From Hyphomonadaceae bacterium (GTDB taxonomy: Bacteria; Pseudomonadota; Alphaproteobacteria; Caulobacterales; Hyphomonadaceae), in NCBI GenBank assembly GCA_030697555.1, contig JAUYPV010000167.1:1-64000 (forward strand): a DNA stretch of 64,000 bases, written 5' to 3'. Below the pieces are notes generated by a model. It did not search any database. It was not told the DNA's origin and saw only the letters and a program-made list of their open reading frames with translations. Shown piece by piece: positions 25,452-34,755 of this stretch. Within the stretch, counting starts at the first letter, position 1. The number at the start of each line of letters is the position of its first letter. The position numbers were made by a program, and so were the translations under genes.

Positions 25452-26845
25452 GCTGCTTCCCAGCGTGCCGACAGGGTCTGTTCCGAATTTCTTGCTCGCA
25501 CTGGCACTGCGGCGGCAATCCCGGCAAGGACATAAAAGAAGAGCCCCTGGTCGACGACCGGGCTGAGAAGGAGATCGCCAATCATGAGGCCGAAGCATGC
25601 GTTACGCGCCGCGAGACGAACGTCGGAGGGGAAAGTGTGCGGCGTGCCGCGCGGACGAAGGAATGCCGTGTAGACAAACAACCCGTAGAAGATGAGGCCG
25701 AGGACGCCCAGGTTCGACAGAAGGGCGAGAAAGAAGTTGGACGAACGGGTGGTCCCCAGCCCTACGCCTACTCCCCAGGTATCAAGGAAGTTCTGAAGTG
25801 CCGCGGTGTTCCACAGCGAGCGTTCGATACCTGAACTCGTGCTCAACTTGTTCAGAACGGTGACGTCGATGTAATCGCCAATGACCGCCGACGCATTGTT
25901 GTCCAGCAGTATGCCTGTGATCACGACACCCGCTAAGACCGGCGCCAGTACCACGACTGCCCAGGACGAGAGCCGCCTTCGGACGACGGCAACATGCCAA
26001 GCAGTGAGGTACAGCAGCACGACCAGCACTGGCAGTCCGGCGATCGCGGTCGACGATGTGGACAGAACAAGAAGTACAATAGAAGCTAGGGCAAGCGAAC
26101 CGGTCAGCCTAACATGGCGCCCGCACAACCACATCGTTGCCGTGAAGCCCAGGACACCGAGCGTTGACCGCGCGAACGACGAGGCCTCGGTGAACGATCC
26201 GACAATGCGCTTCAGCCCGCTCACCTCCTCTTCGTTGTGAAGCGTGTATTTGGCGTTGCGCATGAAATCGAGCCACCTTTGGGCGCCGACGGCGTAGGTC
26301 GCGAGATCAAGCAACGCGAACAGCGTGTTCGCTACAGCGTAAGCGAGAAGCCCGTAGGTGACCGCCCTGAGGCCATCGCGGGTCGAGGCAATCCCGACGA
26401 CCAGCATAAGGCAGATGAGGTCGGCGACCATATAGATCGACTGTGTGACGTTGCTGGATACAGGGCCAAGCGGCACCATTGAACGGACCTCGCCGTATTG
26501 CGAAATGCCGAGCGGCACGATCAGAGTGCTCCCCGCGAGGAGGCGCGGCAGCACAAAGGCGGCGATGACGCCGTAGACGACCAGACATGCAAACCAGAAA
26601 CCCGGCTCGGGAAGTCTGACAGTCGCGATTGCCGCAGCAATCTCCTGACGGCGCAGGAGCACAGTCGCAGCAAGAAAAGCGAGAAACAGGTGGGCGGGTT
26701 GGATATTGTTCCCACCGATGAGAACAGCCGCCGCGGATCCAAAAACCGCTGTGGCCACGAAAACGATCGACGCCGAACGCTGGCCCAGCCACAAGCAGAG
26801 CAGGCCGATAGCAATTGTCGCCAGGCCGATCGGCTCCAAACTCAC
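25448..26845 (-). CDS. polysaccharide polymerase / O-antigen ligase family membrane protein (Wzy/ExoQ-like)
   Basis: 465 aa, about 10-12 hydrophobic spans separated by short loops, with one larger periplasmic loop (after ATYAVGAQRWLDFMR, roughly residues 185-225). The late NFLDTWGVGVGLGTTRSSNF followed by LLSNLGVLGLIFYG is the typical WaaL/Wzy/ExoQ pattern. It should polymerise repeat units on the periplasmic side. The start is GTG at 26845 with a weak ribosome site. Polymerase and ligase cannot be separated by sequence alone; the Wzx/Wzc context favours polymerase. Confidence 0.82.
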   Translation of the reverse strand: MSLEPIGLATIAIGLLCLWLGQRSASIVFVATAVFGSAAAVLIGGNNIQPAHLFLAFLAATVLLRRQEIAAAIATVRLPEPGFWFACLVVYGVIAAFVLPRLLAGSTLIVPLGISQYGEVRSMVPLGPVSSNVTQSIYMVADLICLMLVVGIASTRDGLRAVTYGLLAYAVANTLFALLDLATYAVGAQRWLDFMRNAKYTLHNEEEVSGLKRIVGSFTEASSFARSTLGVLGFTATMWLCGRHVRLTGSLALASIVLLVLSTSSTAIAGLPVLVVLLYLTAWHVAVVRRRLSSWAVVVLAPVLAGVVITGILLDNNASAVIGDYIDVTVLNKLSTSSGIERSLWNTAALQNFLDTWGVGVGLGTTRSSNFFLALLSNLGVLGLIFYGLFVYTAFLRPRGTPHTFPSDVRLAARNACFGLMIGDLLLSPVVDQGLFFYVLAGIAAAVPVRARNSEQTLSARWEAA

Positions 26846-26983
26846 GACGTCACGTCCGGCATTCGCCGAACATCTCGGCGACGAATGGCGCAGCCTGAAT
26901 GGCGCAGCTGAATCGACCGGGGCCTGACATCAACTGCGCGCATGGCGGATATGGTGCGATTTCGAAAGTGCGTCGGACATTTT

Positions 26984-27676
26984 CTATTCCGCCAGGACCA
27001 ACAACGAATAGCCGCCAAGAAGCCGGACCGCGAAGTCAGGGTCGGCCGCGTACGCCATTCGCCGCGGCAGCCGCATGAGCCTGCTGCTCAGACTCTGATT
27101 GGGCAATTCCAGACGGCTGGCCGTGTACTGACTATCGATGATCGAATATCCACAATCCTTCAACGCTGCGAGCGCGGTGTCCTTGTAGAAATAATGAATG
27201 TGCCCAACGTTCTGCCTGAGGTTCATTATCGGCCGAGAGCGAAACACGGACTGCACCGACAGATCCAACGGGATATGGAAGATCTTGAATCTTCCAATAT
27301 CCCGGATCTTTTTCAAGAACGCTATGTAGTCCTCAACGTGCTCGAAGACGTCAATCGCGAGCAGCAAGTCAAACTTTGACGCGCTCTCGCCGATCAGGTC
27401 ATTCAGATAGAATTTGGTCCTTGCAGTTTCTTTTTGCTTTGCGCGATTGAACGCCGCCGGAGAAATTTCGTATCCCGATAGCACCGCCTCAGGAAAGGCA
27501 CTCTCCAGGTTCAGAAGGATCTCACCGGTTCCGCACCCGACTTCGCAGATGGTTTCGCTCGGGACCTTGTTCTTCCTGATCATCCTCTCGATATGACCAG
27601 CCTTCCAGGGCGCGTCTTCCTCGTGCCAAGTCGGATTTTTCTCGGCGTACAGGTCGCTATCGTACATTTCCCGCAT
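26984..27676 (-). CDS. class I SAM-dependent methyltransferase
   Basis: 230 aa. The SAM-binding motif I is ICEVGCGTGEILLNLE, followed by GYEISPAAFNRAK and the FDLLLAIDVFEHVEDY motif IV/post region of small-molecule methyltransferases. The ATG at 27676 is supported by GAGG 7 bases ahead. It begins 28 bases after the FkbM gene stop on the same strand. Likely modifies a sugar or an intermediate of the polysaccharide; target unknown. Confidence 0.85.
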   Translation of the reverse strand: MREMYDSDLYAEKNPTWHEEDAPWKAGHIERMIRKNKVPSETICEVGCGTGEILLNLESAFPEAVLSGYEISPAAFNRAKQKETARTKFYLNDLIGESASKFDLLLAIDVFEHVEDYIAFLKKIRDIGRFKIFHIPLDLSVQSVFRSRPIMNLRQNVGHIHYFYKDTALAALKDCGYSIIDSQYTASRLELPNQSLSSRLMRLPRRMAYAADPDFAVRLLGGYSLLVLAE

Positions 27677-27704
27677 TGTTATGCCTCGATGCAACTCAAG
27701 CTGA

Positions 27705-28508
27705 TCACGCGGACCGACTCCCGACGCGCCTGCACCAACCGTCCCACTGTAAATGCTCGTCGAACACCCGTTCGCATCCCTGTGTAACAAGCAGAGATTC
27801 TATGTCGCTTTCGGTTTTGGGTTCTGCTCGACCGAGATGAGTTAGATCCTGTGTTTCGAAAAAATCGAGGCGCGAAAGAATGTCGTACTCGCTGCCTTCA
27901 GTGTCGATCGACAGATAGTCTATGTCGATGGGCGCGGCATCATTGGAAAGAAGGTCGTTGAGCGAAATCGTCTCGACTTCGATCTTCTCCGCCTTCGCCC
28001 GCACGTCTGCGAAGTGAGCGCCATCCGCGAACTCGGCGATGGCGCTCAGCTCCGGATCAGCGTCGTTCGTTACGAGGAAGGACACGGTCTTGCCCGGGCT
28101 CGAGGACACGCATCGATGGTCGATCCGGGACGGCCGATTGATCGCGAGCGCGGCGTGCCAGATCGGATTTGGCTCGGCGAGAAAGCCCCCCCACCCATAC
28201 TTGTTTTCCAGCAGCCAAGTATTGCTGTTCACGAGCCCGTTGGTGGCCCCGAACTCCGCGAAGAACCCGCCGTGGCGCTCACCCAACTCGTAACATACCC
28301 AGAGGTCCTGAAGGATTTGCGCTTCAGATTCAGCGCGCTTGCAGAAAACGTAGGCTAGGAAGCGCAGCTCTTCCCCTTGGCGGAAACGTTCGGCCTCCGG
28401 ACGCTTCAAGCGAATGGTGTTGAACACAACCCTCCTACGAGAAGCCCGCCCTATCACAAGCGAGGCAGCCCAAGCGGTCGCAGAGAGTGCTATCCTCGAG
28501 ACGCGCAT
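27705..28508 (-). CDS. FkbM family methyltransferase
   Basis: 267 aa. It shows GGFFAEFGATNGLVNSNTWL, the divergent SAM loop of one FkbM subgroup, then GWGGFLAEPNP and IDYLSIDTEGSEYDILSRLD, the signature FkbM strand. It is the first gene of a leftward run of four (FkbM, methyltransferase, polymerase, fused glycosyltransferase), though 138 bases separate the second and third. A short N-terminal hydrophobic stretch (about residues 6-20) could be a membrane anchor. Low similarity to the other FkbM protein of the locus suggests different positions of methylation rather than recent duplication. Confidence 0.85.
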   Translation of the reverse strand: MRVSRIALSATAWAASLVIGRASRRRVVFNTIRLKRPEAERFRQGEELRFLAYVFCKRAESEAQILQDLWVCYELGERHGGFFAEFGATNGLVNSNTWLLENKYGWGGFLAEPNPIWHAALAINRPSRIDHRCVSSSPGKTVSFLVTNDADPELSAIAEFADGAHFADVRAKAEKIEVETISLNDLLSNDAAPIDIDYLSIDTEGSEYDILSRLDFFETQDLTHLGRAEPKTESDIESLLVTQGCERVFDEHLQWDGWCRRVGSRSA

Positions 28509-29029
28509 ATTCGATTTTGGCCCAAGCCCGAATTCACGCCAAGCTGGCGTTTTGACCGCCTACGGCAAGGCCGGCGACCGTATTTGAGCTGTGATCAGCC
28601 TCCCCCCACTCGATTAAAGTTCATGCACTTTCAAAACCATGAAGTCGCTTCACGCACACTTCAAGCACCGCGTGAAGGGCCTCCGCGCGTGCGCGGTGGA
28701 TCGGTCGGACGGACAGCAGCGCCGACCTATTTTTGCGCACGACGCCTAGCGTTGAGGCGGAAAGCTTTCGCGCCGCTGGCGAAGTCCATCGCCACCATGC
28801 CCTGGCATGGCGCATCTGCGCCCTCACGAAATGTCAACAAAATCGCGCCCTTTCCTGGGCCCAAAAAATCCATTCGGCGCCGTAGTGCAGAGAGAGGCAA
28901 AGCTATGTGACTCAAGCGATTTGTTGAACTCGCGAGCCAAGACGGTAGCTTCGCCCGACGAAGACAAGCCGTCGTCATTTCAGAAGAGCTTCATCGCGGC
29001 GTTTCTGGTCCTGGCGGACAGGCTGGAGA
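28509..29029. other. intergenic region, nothing recognised
   Basis: About 520 bases between divergent genes (FkbM leftward, HAD protein rightward). Several short open frames exist on both strands, none resembling a family and none with a convincing ribosome site. Promoters for both sides are expected here. Confidence 0.4.
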
Positions 29030-31009
29030 ATGATTTTGCGCGTGTCTGGTTTTAAAGACCTAACCAGCCGGATTGGAACCGCCGACGTGGTTTCTACCGA
29101 CGTTTTCGACACTTTGCTCCTGCGTACCAACCGGTCTGAGCGGTCTCGCATTGTCATGGGGGAGCATCTGTTCGCCGATGCGTTGGCGAAGCGCCGGTTG
29201 AACGCGCCTGCTGACATGCTGATTGATGCGCGCCTGCAGTCACAACGGCTGGCGTTTCGCGCGCTGAATTCCGGCGGAGCAGGCGGCGAGGTGCGTTTCT
29301 GCAATGTGGTAGCCCGCCAATTGCGAATCTGCGGGCTGCCGGATTCCTTAGTCTCAGAGAGACTGGAGATCGAGTTGCGAGTCGAGAAGGCATCGCTCGG
29401 CGCGAACGAGCGGCTTGCAAAAGTCCTGCGGGCACACCGGGAAGCAGGCGCGCGCATAATCGCGGTCAGCGACACCACCCTGCCCGCAACGGCTGTTCGA
29501 GCGCTGATCGAGCATTTCCACGGAACCGATCTTGTCGACGAGGTCTACAGCAGCGCCGACCACGGAATGACGAAGCGCGACGGTGACCTGTTCATGGCCA
29601 CAGCGAAGGCGGAAAGCGTTTCGCTCGACCGAATTCTGCACATAGGTGATGATCTTCATGCTGACGTGAAAGCTGCTTTGGCGAAGGGGATGTCCGCGAT
29701 TCATATACCCCGCAGTCGCTTGAGACATCACCTGCGCTCGGCCGATGGCGCGGTTGCGGAAGCGAGGCGTGTGCTGCGGCATCGCGAGCGCGCGGCTATT
29801 GTGGCGAAGACGAGCTATGACGATGCGGCGTCGTTCGGGCGCGAGGTGCTGGGGCCGATCGTAACGCAGTTCTGCCAGTTGATATGGCTTTATGCTGCGC
29901 AGGCCGAAGCGACGCACAGGCCCGTGCTGCTGTTCTGCGCTCGCGGCGGCGTCGGTATCCGAGAAGCGTTCGAGCGCGTGCTGGCGAAGCTGGACCTGCC
30001 GCTGGAGGCACGGCGCGAGAACATCATGATTTCGCGACTTGTGGCGGCGCGGTCAGCCCTATTGGCTAAGAGCACCGCCGCTATTGAGGAACTCACCCGC
30101 GAATTTCGGGGAAGCGATTTCGCCGAGGTGGCGCGTGCGCTTGGCGGAAGCACCTATGACCTCCCCGATGCATGGCGTGAACCGTTTCGGAGTGACGGAT
30201 TTCTAGCGCTACTTTTTGGCCAGTCGGGGGGCGACGTGCTTGCGGACATTCGAAGCCAGAACGCGCTGTTCGCCCGCCATTTCGATAAGCTGACGGGAGG
30301 CTCAGATCGCGTAATCCTGTGCGACACGGGCCTCTATGGAAGTACGCAGCGGCTGTTGGCAAGCGGCTTTCCGGATCGCAGGATCGAGACGATCCAGTTC
30401 GCGCGTTCGAACTACAAGGGGCACAGCGAGGAGCACTTCCCGAAGGTTGCCGGGCTGTTGGTCGAGCGGAACCGCTACAGCCCGATCAGTATCCAGTCGT
30501 CAGTCCTGCGATACTGGCATCTCATTGAGAGCCTGTTTGAACCCGCTGTGCAGTCAGTCCGCCTATTCAGCGAAGATGCAAACGGCGAAGTCGCGGGAAA
30601 CTGCGGAAACATCACTTGCGGCGCCTTGGACCATTCCGTGGGCAATCCCCTTCTCTCAGGAGTGCTTTCCTATATCAACGCCTTACCCGCTGGTGGCGCT
30701 GTTGTAGCAAATCTCGACGCCGAGCGCGCCTGGCGCCGGCTCAAGAGGGCCATCACCCAACCTGCGGCCAGAGAGCTGGCCTGCCTTGGCGTGGGCGTCC
30801 GTTCCGTCGACTTCGGGCGTACCGAGACAGTGAGCATCGTTAAACAGGCAAAGGACAGGCGGCTGACGGCGAGACTGATGTCAATGAAAGCCCAGCTCTG
30901 GCGCGAGGGTGCAATTGCCCGCGAGTTTCCGGTCCTCAAGCACGCCTTGTTGCCGGTACTAGGGTCGGTTCAATCGCTGCGCGGCATCATGGAGTGCTTC
31001 CGGCGATAG
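29030..31009 (+). CDS. HAD-superfamily protein of polysaccharide loci (COG5610-like)
   Basis: 659 aa. The N-terminal domain carries HAD motif I VVSTDVFDTLLLRT, motif II AVSDTTLPA, and motifs III/IV in MTKRDGDLFMATAK and LHIGDDLHADVKAAL, so it should be a phosphohydrolase or phosphotransferase of about 270 residues. The larger C-terminal region (about 280-659) has strands such as VLLFCARGGVGIREAFERVL and VILCDTGLYGSTQRLL, recalling predicted HAD proteins fused or linked to glycosyltransferases. Function in the locus is unknown. GGAGA lies just ahead of the ATG. Confidence 0.75.
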   Translation: MILRVSGFKDLTSRIGTADVVSTDVFDTLLLRTNRSERSRIVMGEHLFADALAKRRLNAPADMLIDARLQSQRLAFRALNSGGAGGEVRFCNVVARQLRICGLPDSLVSERLEIELRVEKASLGANERLAKVLRAHREAGARIIAVSDTTLPATAVRALIEHFHGTDLVDEVYSSADHGMTKRDGDLFMATAKAESVSLDRILHIGDDLHADVKAALAKGMSAIHIPRSRLRHHLRSADGAVAEARRVLRHRERAAIVAKTSYDDAASFGREVLGPIVTQFCQLIWLYAAQAEATHRPVLLFCARGGVGIREAFERVLAKLDLPLEARRENIMISRLVAARSALLAKSTAAIEELTREFRGSDFAEVARALGGSTYDLPDAWREPFRSDGFLALLFGQSGGDVLADIRSQNALFARHFDKLTGGSDRVILCDTGLYGSTQRLLASGFPDRRIETIQFARSNYKGHSEEHFPKVAGLLVERNRYSPISIQSSVLRYWHLIESLFEPAVQSVRLFSEDANGEVAGNCGNITCGALDHSVGNPLLSGVLSYINALPAGGAVVANLDAERAWRRLKRAITQPAARELACLGVGVRSVDFGRTETVSIVKQAKDRRLTARLMSMKAQLWREGAIAREFPVLKHALLPVLGSVQSLRGIMECFRR

Positions 31010-31028
31010 GCGGCGCACATCTGATAGT

Positions 31029-32120
31029 TCACGGCGGCGATCTCGCTGCAGGCATCAGGCGTTGGACCAGTTTGCGCACGGGCGAGTCATAGAATCTGTC
31101 CAGCATCACCGATGCCAACAGGCAGGCAGGAAGAATTACGAATGCGATGATCGGCATCGCATTGGTTAGATGCAACGCCTTGAACATGCCGGCCGAGATC
31201 ATCAGGATCGGCACGTGAATGACATAAAGCGGATACGACAGGCGACCGAGTTGCGAGAACGCGGGACGCCTCACCTGTCCGTCCGAGAGCACCGCTACAT
31301 AGACCAAGAGAGGCAAGATGATCAGAACAAGCACGGCTTCAAGAACGGCGCCCCCGCCAGGCATCGAAAGAATCGCGGCCAGCAGAAACACGCAGATCCA
31401 GGAAAGCAGACTTGATCCGATTGCCATGGGTCGATACCGCCAAATCATCACGCCCGCGCAGAAGCCGTATAACGCGCGAAAAACGCCTCCCGCGTAGGTT
31501 GGCCACGTCGCACCCAAGTCTGCCGTGCCGTGATGAATGATGAGGACAAAGAGACCTGCGCCAGTCAGCGCCAGCACAGCCGACATAGCGAGTTTTGAAA
31601 ACCGAAATAGAAGCGCCGCCCATAGAACATTCACGATCATTTCGACAGACAGAGACCACAGGGGCGTATTGGCGGCGAATACTGTGTCGGTAGGCGCCTG
31701 TGTGATCCATGGCTTCGGAAGCAGAAACAGGTTCCACGTCGATCCGGAGAGTATGTCAGCCAGCTCGTACTGCGACTGCTGCTGTGTGAATAATCTTAGC
31801 AGGAAGTATGATGTTCCAAGCGCAAGCCCCAACGTGCATAAGGGCAGCAGTCGGACGAGCCGGATTCTTAAGAATTCTCGCAAGGGAAGCGTACGAAGCC
31901 TGCCGGCGTACGCATTCGAAAGAACAAAGCCGCTAAGTATGAAGAAGAAATCGACAGCCATATATCCGCGAGCAAGCAGCTGCGGCGCGCCTACAATCGA
32001 CAGGTGAAAAATCAGCACCCCGATGGCAGCTGCGCCGCGAAGCCCATCGAGAACCTCGTACCGTACCGGCTGCGTCGCCGTGATCGAGCGCGCCTCCGGT
32101 ATCGGCAAGCTTACGGTCAC
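31029..32120 (-). CDS. acyltransferase family 3 membrane protein (OafA/ExoZ-like)
   Basis: 363 aa with about ten spans. The start of the acyltransferase-3 domain is EVLDGLRGAAAIGVLIFHLS, with the catalytic histidine in the following FH, and ARGYMAVDFFFILSGFVLSN is the second signature. It should O-acetylate (or otherwise acylate) the growing polysaccharide at the cytoplasmic membrane. It converges with the HAD gene, 19 bases between stops. Confidence 0.9.
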   Translation of the reverse strand: MTVSLPIPEARSITATQPVRYEVLDGLRGAAAIGVLIFHLSIVGAPQLLARGYMAVDFFFILSGFVLSNAYAGRLRTLPLREFLRIRLVRLLPLCTLGLALGTSYFLLRLFTQQQSQYELADILSGSTWNLFLLPKPWITQAPTDTVFAANTPLWSLSVEMIVNVLWAALLFRFSKLAMSAVLALTGAGLFVLIIHHGTADLGATWPTYAGGVFRALYGFCAGVMIWRYRPMAIGSSLLSWICVFLLAAILSMPGGGAVLEAVLVLIILPLLVYVAVLSDGQVRRPAFSQLGRLSYPLYVIHVPILMISAGMFKALHLTNAMPIIAFVILPACLLASVMLDRFYDSPVRKLVQRLMPAARSPP

Positions 32121-32240
32121 AGCAGCCCCGTCCTCGACCCTTCAACTCACACCATCTGGCAGCGCAAACACCGTGTCTGCGCCCATCAGCACGACGCGAA
32201 AAGTATGAACCATTTTCGCGCAGCAGCATTCACTCAAGCA
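32121..32240. promoter_or_regulatory. short gap upstream of the acyltransferase
   Basis: 120 bases between the kinase stop and the acyltransferase start on the same (minus) strand. Nothing specific was recognised; it may contain a ribosome site and a weak promoter. Confidence 0.25.
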
Positions 32241-34451
32241 CTAGCCAACATAGTACCTGTTCTTCGCGTGCTGGAGGTAAAGGCTGTCGTCGAACGAGTA
32301 ACGGCCGACGACCTTGGGCTGCACGCAGTTCAGCGCTAGACCCACCACAAATCCACCCGCCGATTCCAGTTGGCTGACCGCGGAGCGGATCGCCTTCGCG
32401 GGCGTCTTGTCCGCTCGCGCCACAACGACCGTGCTGTCAGCGAGCGCCGCCGCGGCGATGGCATCTGCAACCGCCAGCACGGGTGGACAGTCGAGCACCA
32501 CGAAGTCATACGAGCGCCGCAAACTTTCAACCAGTTGAGCCATCTTTTCCGAGCCCAGCAGATCATCAACCGCGAGATCCTCAGCGACTGACGGGATTAT
32601 GGACGCGCTGGTCTCCGTATCCAGCACAATCACGGAGGGAAGCGTCTGAGGGTCCGCGACGACCCTGGACAGGCCCGCCTCGGGTTTTGGACGGAGGTAT
32701 CCGCTGAGACTGCGGCGGCGAAGGTCGCAATCGACGATGATCACGCGTTGGCCGGCCAAGGCCGCAGCCCTGGCAAGACTCCACGCGGCGGTCGTCTTTC
32801 CTTCGTCGGGAAGGGCCGATGTGACCGCCACAACAATATTTCTGCGCGCCGTTTCGCCCGGGATCACGCTCTTGCGAAGGACGCGGTAGGTTTCGGCATA
32901 AGCCGACATTGGCTTACTGACGAGATAGCCTGCCGGATGACGTTCCGCGGGCGCCAGTGAACGCATGCCTCCTGCCCGGAGATAGGGTATCGACACCAGC
33001 GCGCGCCGTCCCACCTTGCGCGTCGCGTCCGAGGCGCCGTGGAGTTTGTCGTCCATGAGATGGCGCAGGAAGACGAGGCCGAAGCTAAAAAAAAGGCCGC
33101 ACATCGCGCCGAAGACGACCATCAGAATCACCGGCGGCCTGTCGGAAGTCACGGGCTTGGTCGCGGGGCTAACTTGGCGCGCGACGACGGCCGGCAGCGA
33201 TTCCCGGTCGGTGGTCTGCCGGGACTGCGAGCGATACTCCTCGTAACTCTTCCGGCTGGCCGCTGCGTCTCGCTCAAGCTCGCGCAGTCTCACCACGCCC
33301 TCATTGTTGACCCCGAGTTGCCGCTGCGCCTGCGCTAGGGCCGCGTTGCTCGACGTCAACCTGTTTTCGGCTACGGCAACCTCGCTGCGGATGCTGACTA
33401 GGATACGGCCGAGTTCGGCATCGATAGCAGCGCGCGTGTCCTGATACTCGGCTTCGGCCTTCTGCACATCCGGGTGTGTGTCGAAATAGGTTGCCTTGAG
33501 CTGTGCGATACGGCGCAGCAGTTCGGCCTCTTGCACGCGAAGCATCTGGATGACCTGGGAGTCGAGCGCCGCCGCCGATGTGTCTACGGACCCGCCCGAA
33601 CCGCGAAGGTCCTCGATTTGTTTCAGCTTTGCTGTGCTTTCGGCGAATTTGCTACGCGCTTCGGACACAGCTGTCTGGGCGCTGGCCAGTTGCTGTTCGG
33701 AGACTGTTGATCCCTCGGCTGAGATCAATCCCCGATCTGCGCGATAGACTTCGAGGAGATTTTCTTTCTCCTCAACCTCCTTGCGCAGGTCGGTCAACCT
33801 AGTGTCCAGCCAGTCACCGGCCACACGCGCCCGGTCTCCATCAACGTTTCGGTGCCATTCGAGATAGGCCTCAACCAAGCCGTTGGTGAGGCTGGCCGCC
33901 CCCGCCGGGGTTGGGGCCGAGACACGTACGTCGATCGCATAGCTAGTTTCCACGCGGCGGGCCGCCGTCGCCCAGTTCAGTGTGCGGACAGCGATCTCGC
34001 GCCGCTCGGGCGCCGGGCGCTGCTCGGCTGCAGGAGCCTTGGGCTGGAATACCGACAGGTCAAACGGGGACCTTCGCGGCGCCCCGTTCCAATCCGGATC
34101 GCTGGCAAGCTGTTGCTTGTCGACGACAAGGCCCGCGACAGCGGCGGACTTGATGATGGCGATTTCGGACTGGATGGCCGCGTCATCGACCGGGGAAGCG
34201 CCTTGGTCGGATTCCACGAGACGATCCGGCCGCGCTAGCAGCACGACCGTTGAACTTGCGGTGTATTGGACCGGCGAAAGGAAATGCATGGCAACGGCTG
34301 CCCCGGCGCCAAAAAGAACGAAGGCCAGAATGAGCAAGCGCCACTGCCTGAGCGACAGGAGAATGTCCTGAAAGCTCACCGCATTTTGCGTGACCTCGCG
34401 TTCTTCACTCTTGAGGCCTGCGAAGTCCGGGGCTGGCCCCATCCTGTTCAT
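32241..34451 (-). CDS. polysaccharide copolymerase / tyrosine autokinase (Wzc/ExoP type)
   Basis: 736 aa from the ATG at 34451. The Wzz-like part has a first membrane span LRQWRLLILAFVLFGAGAAV, a long coiled-coil periplasmic region (about 200-400) and a second span VILMVVFGAMCGLFFSFGLV. The C-terminal BY-kinase has Walker A SALPDEGKTTAAWSLA, Walker A' VIIVDCDLRRR and Walker B FVVLDCPPVL. It ends with a tyrosine-rich tail (YSFDDSLYLQHAKNRYYVG), the autophosphorylation cluster. It controls chain length and export with the lipoprotein at 13838. The Hsp70-like gene starts divergently about 300 bases away. Confidence 0.93.
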   Translation of the reverse strand: MNRMGPAPDFAGLKSEEREVTQNAVSFQDILLSLRQWRLLILAFVLFGAGAAVAMHFLSPVQYTASSTVVLLARPDRLVESDQGASPVDDAAIQSEIAIIKSAAVAGLVVDKQQLASDPDWNGAPRRSPFDLSVFQPKAPAAEQRPAPERREIAVRTLNWATAARRVETSYAIDVRVSAPTPAGAASLTNGLVEAYLEWHRNVDGDRARVAGDWLDTRLTDLRKEVEEKENLLEVYRADRGLISAEGSTVSEQQLASAQTAVSEARSKFAESTAKLKQIEDLRGSGGSVDTSAAALDSQVIQMLRVQEAELLRRIAQLKATYFDTHPDVQKAEAEYQDTRAAIDAELGRILVSIRSEVAVAENRLTSSNAALAQAQRQLGVNNEGVVRLRELERDAAASRKSYEEYRSQSRQTTDRESLPAVVARQVSPATKPVTSDRPPVILMVVFGAMCGLFFSFGLVFLRHLMDDKLHGASDATRKVGRRALVSIPYLRAGGMRSLAPAERHPAGYLVSKPMSAYAETYRVLRKSVIPGETARRNIVVAVTSALPDEGKTTAAWSLARAAALAGQRVIIVDCDLRRRSLSGYLRPKPEAGLSRVVADPQTLPSVIVLDTETSASIIPSVAEDLAVDDLLGSEKMAQLVESLRRSYDFVVLDCPPVLAVADAIAAAALADSTVVVARADKTPAKAIRSAVSQLESAGGFVVGLALNCVQPKVVGRYSFDDSLYLQHAKNRYYVG

Positions 34452-34755
34452 CGACGCGCCTGGTAGATGCTGGCTTGAGCACGCGCTGCTCCAATGCAAC
34501 GTCGCCCAAACGTGGCAGTAATCCAGCGGCGAGCGCTGGTCAGCCTTCATTCCTCCGCCTTAGGCGTCGGATCGCTGAAAATAACGGCGCCGATGCTCCC
34601 GGGATTGGCAACGCAAAGCGATTCGCGAACGGAAGTGCGGAGCGCAACAAACGACGCGTGCAAACGAGCTTGCTCTTCGACAAGCTTTGGTCGGGGAACA
34701 AAAGGACGAACTGCGTTAGGTTCACCGCATCGCGGTGCTGCGCCAGCTAAACAAC
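34452..34755. promoter_or_regulatory. divergent upstream region of kinase and Hsp70-like genes
   Basis: About 304 bases between divergently oriented genes. No gene or RNA was recognised. Shared regulation of the two genes from this region is plausible but no operator was seen. Confidence 0.3.
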
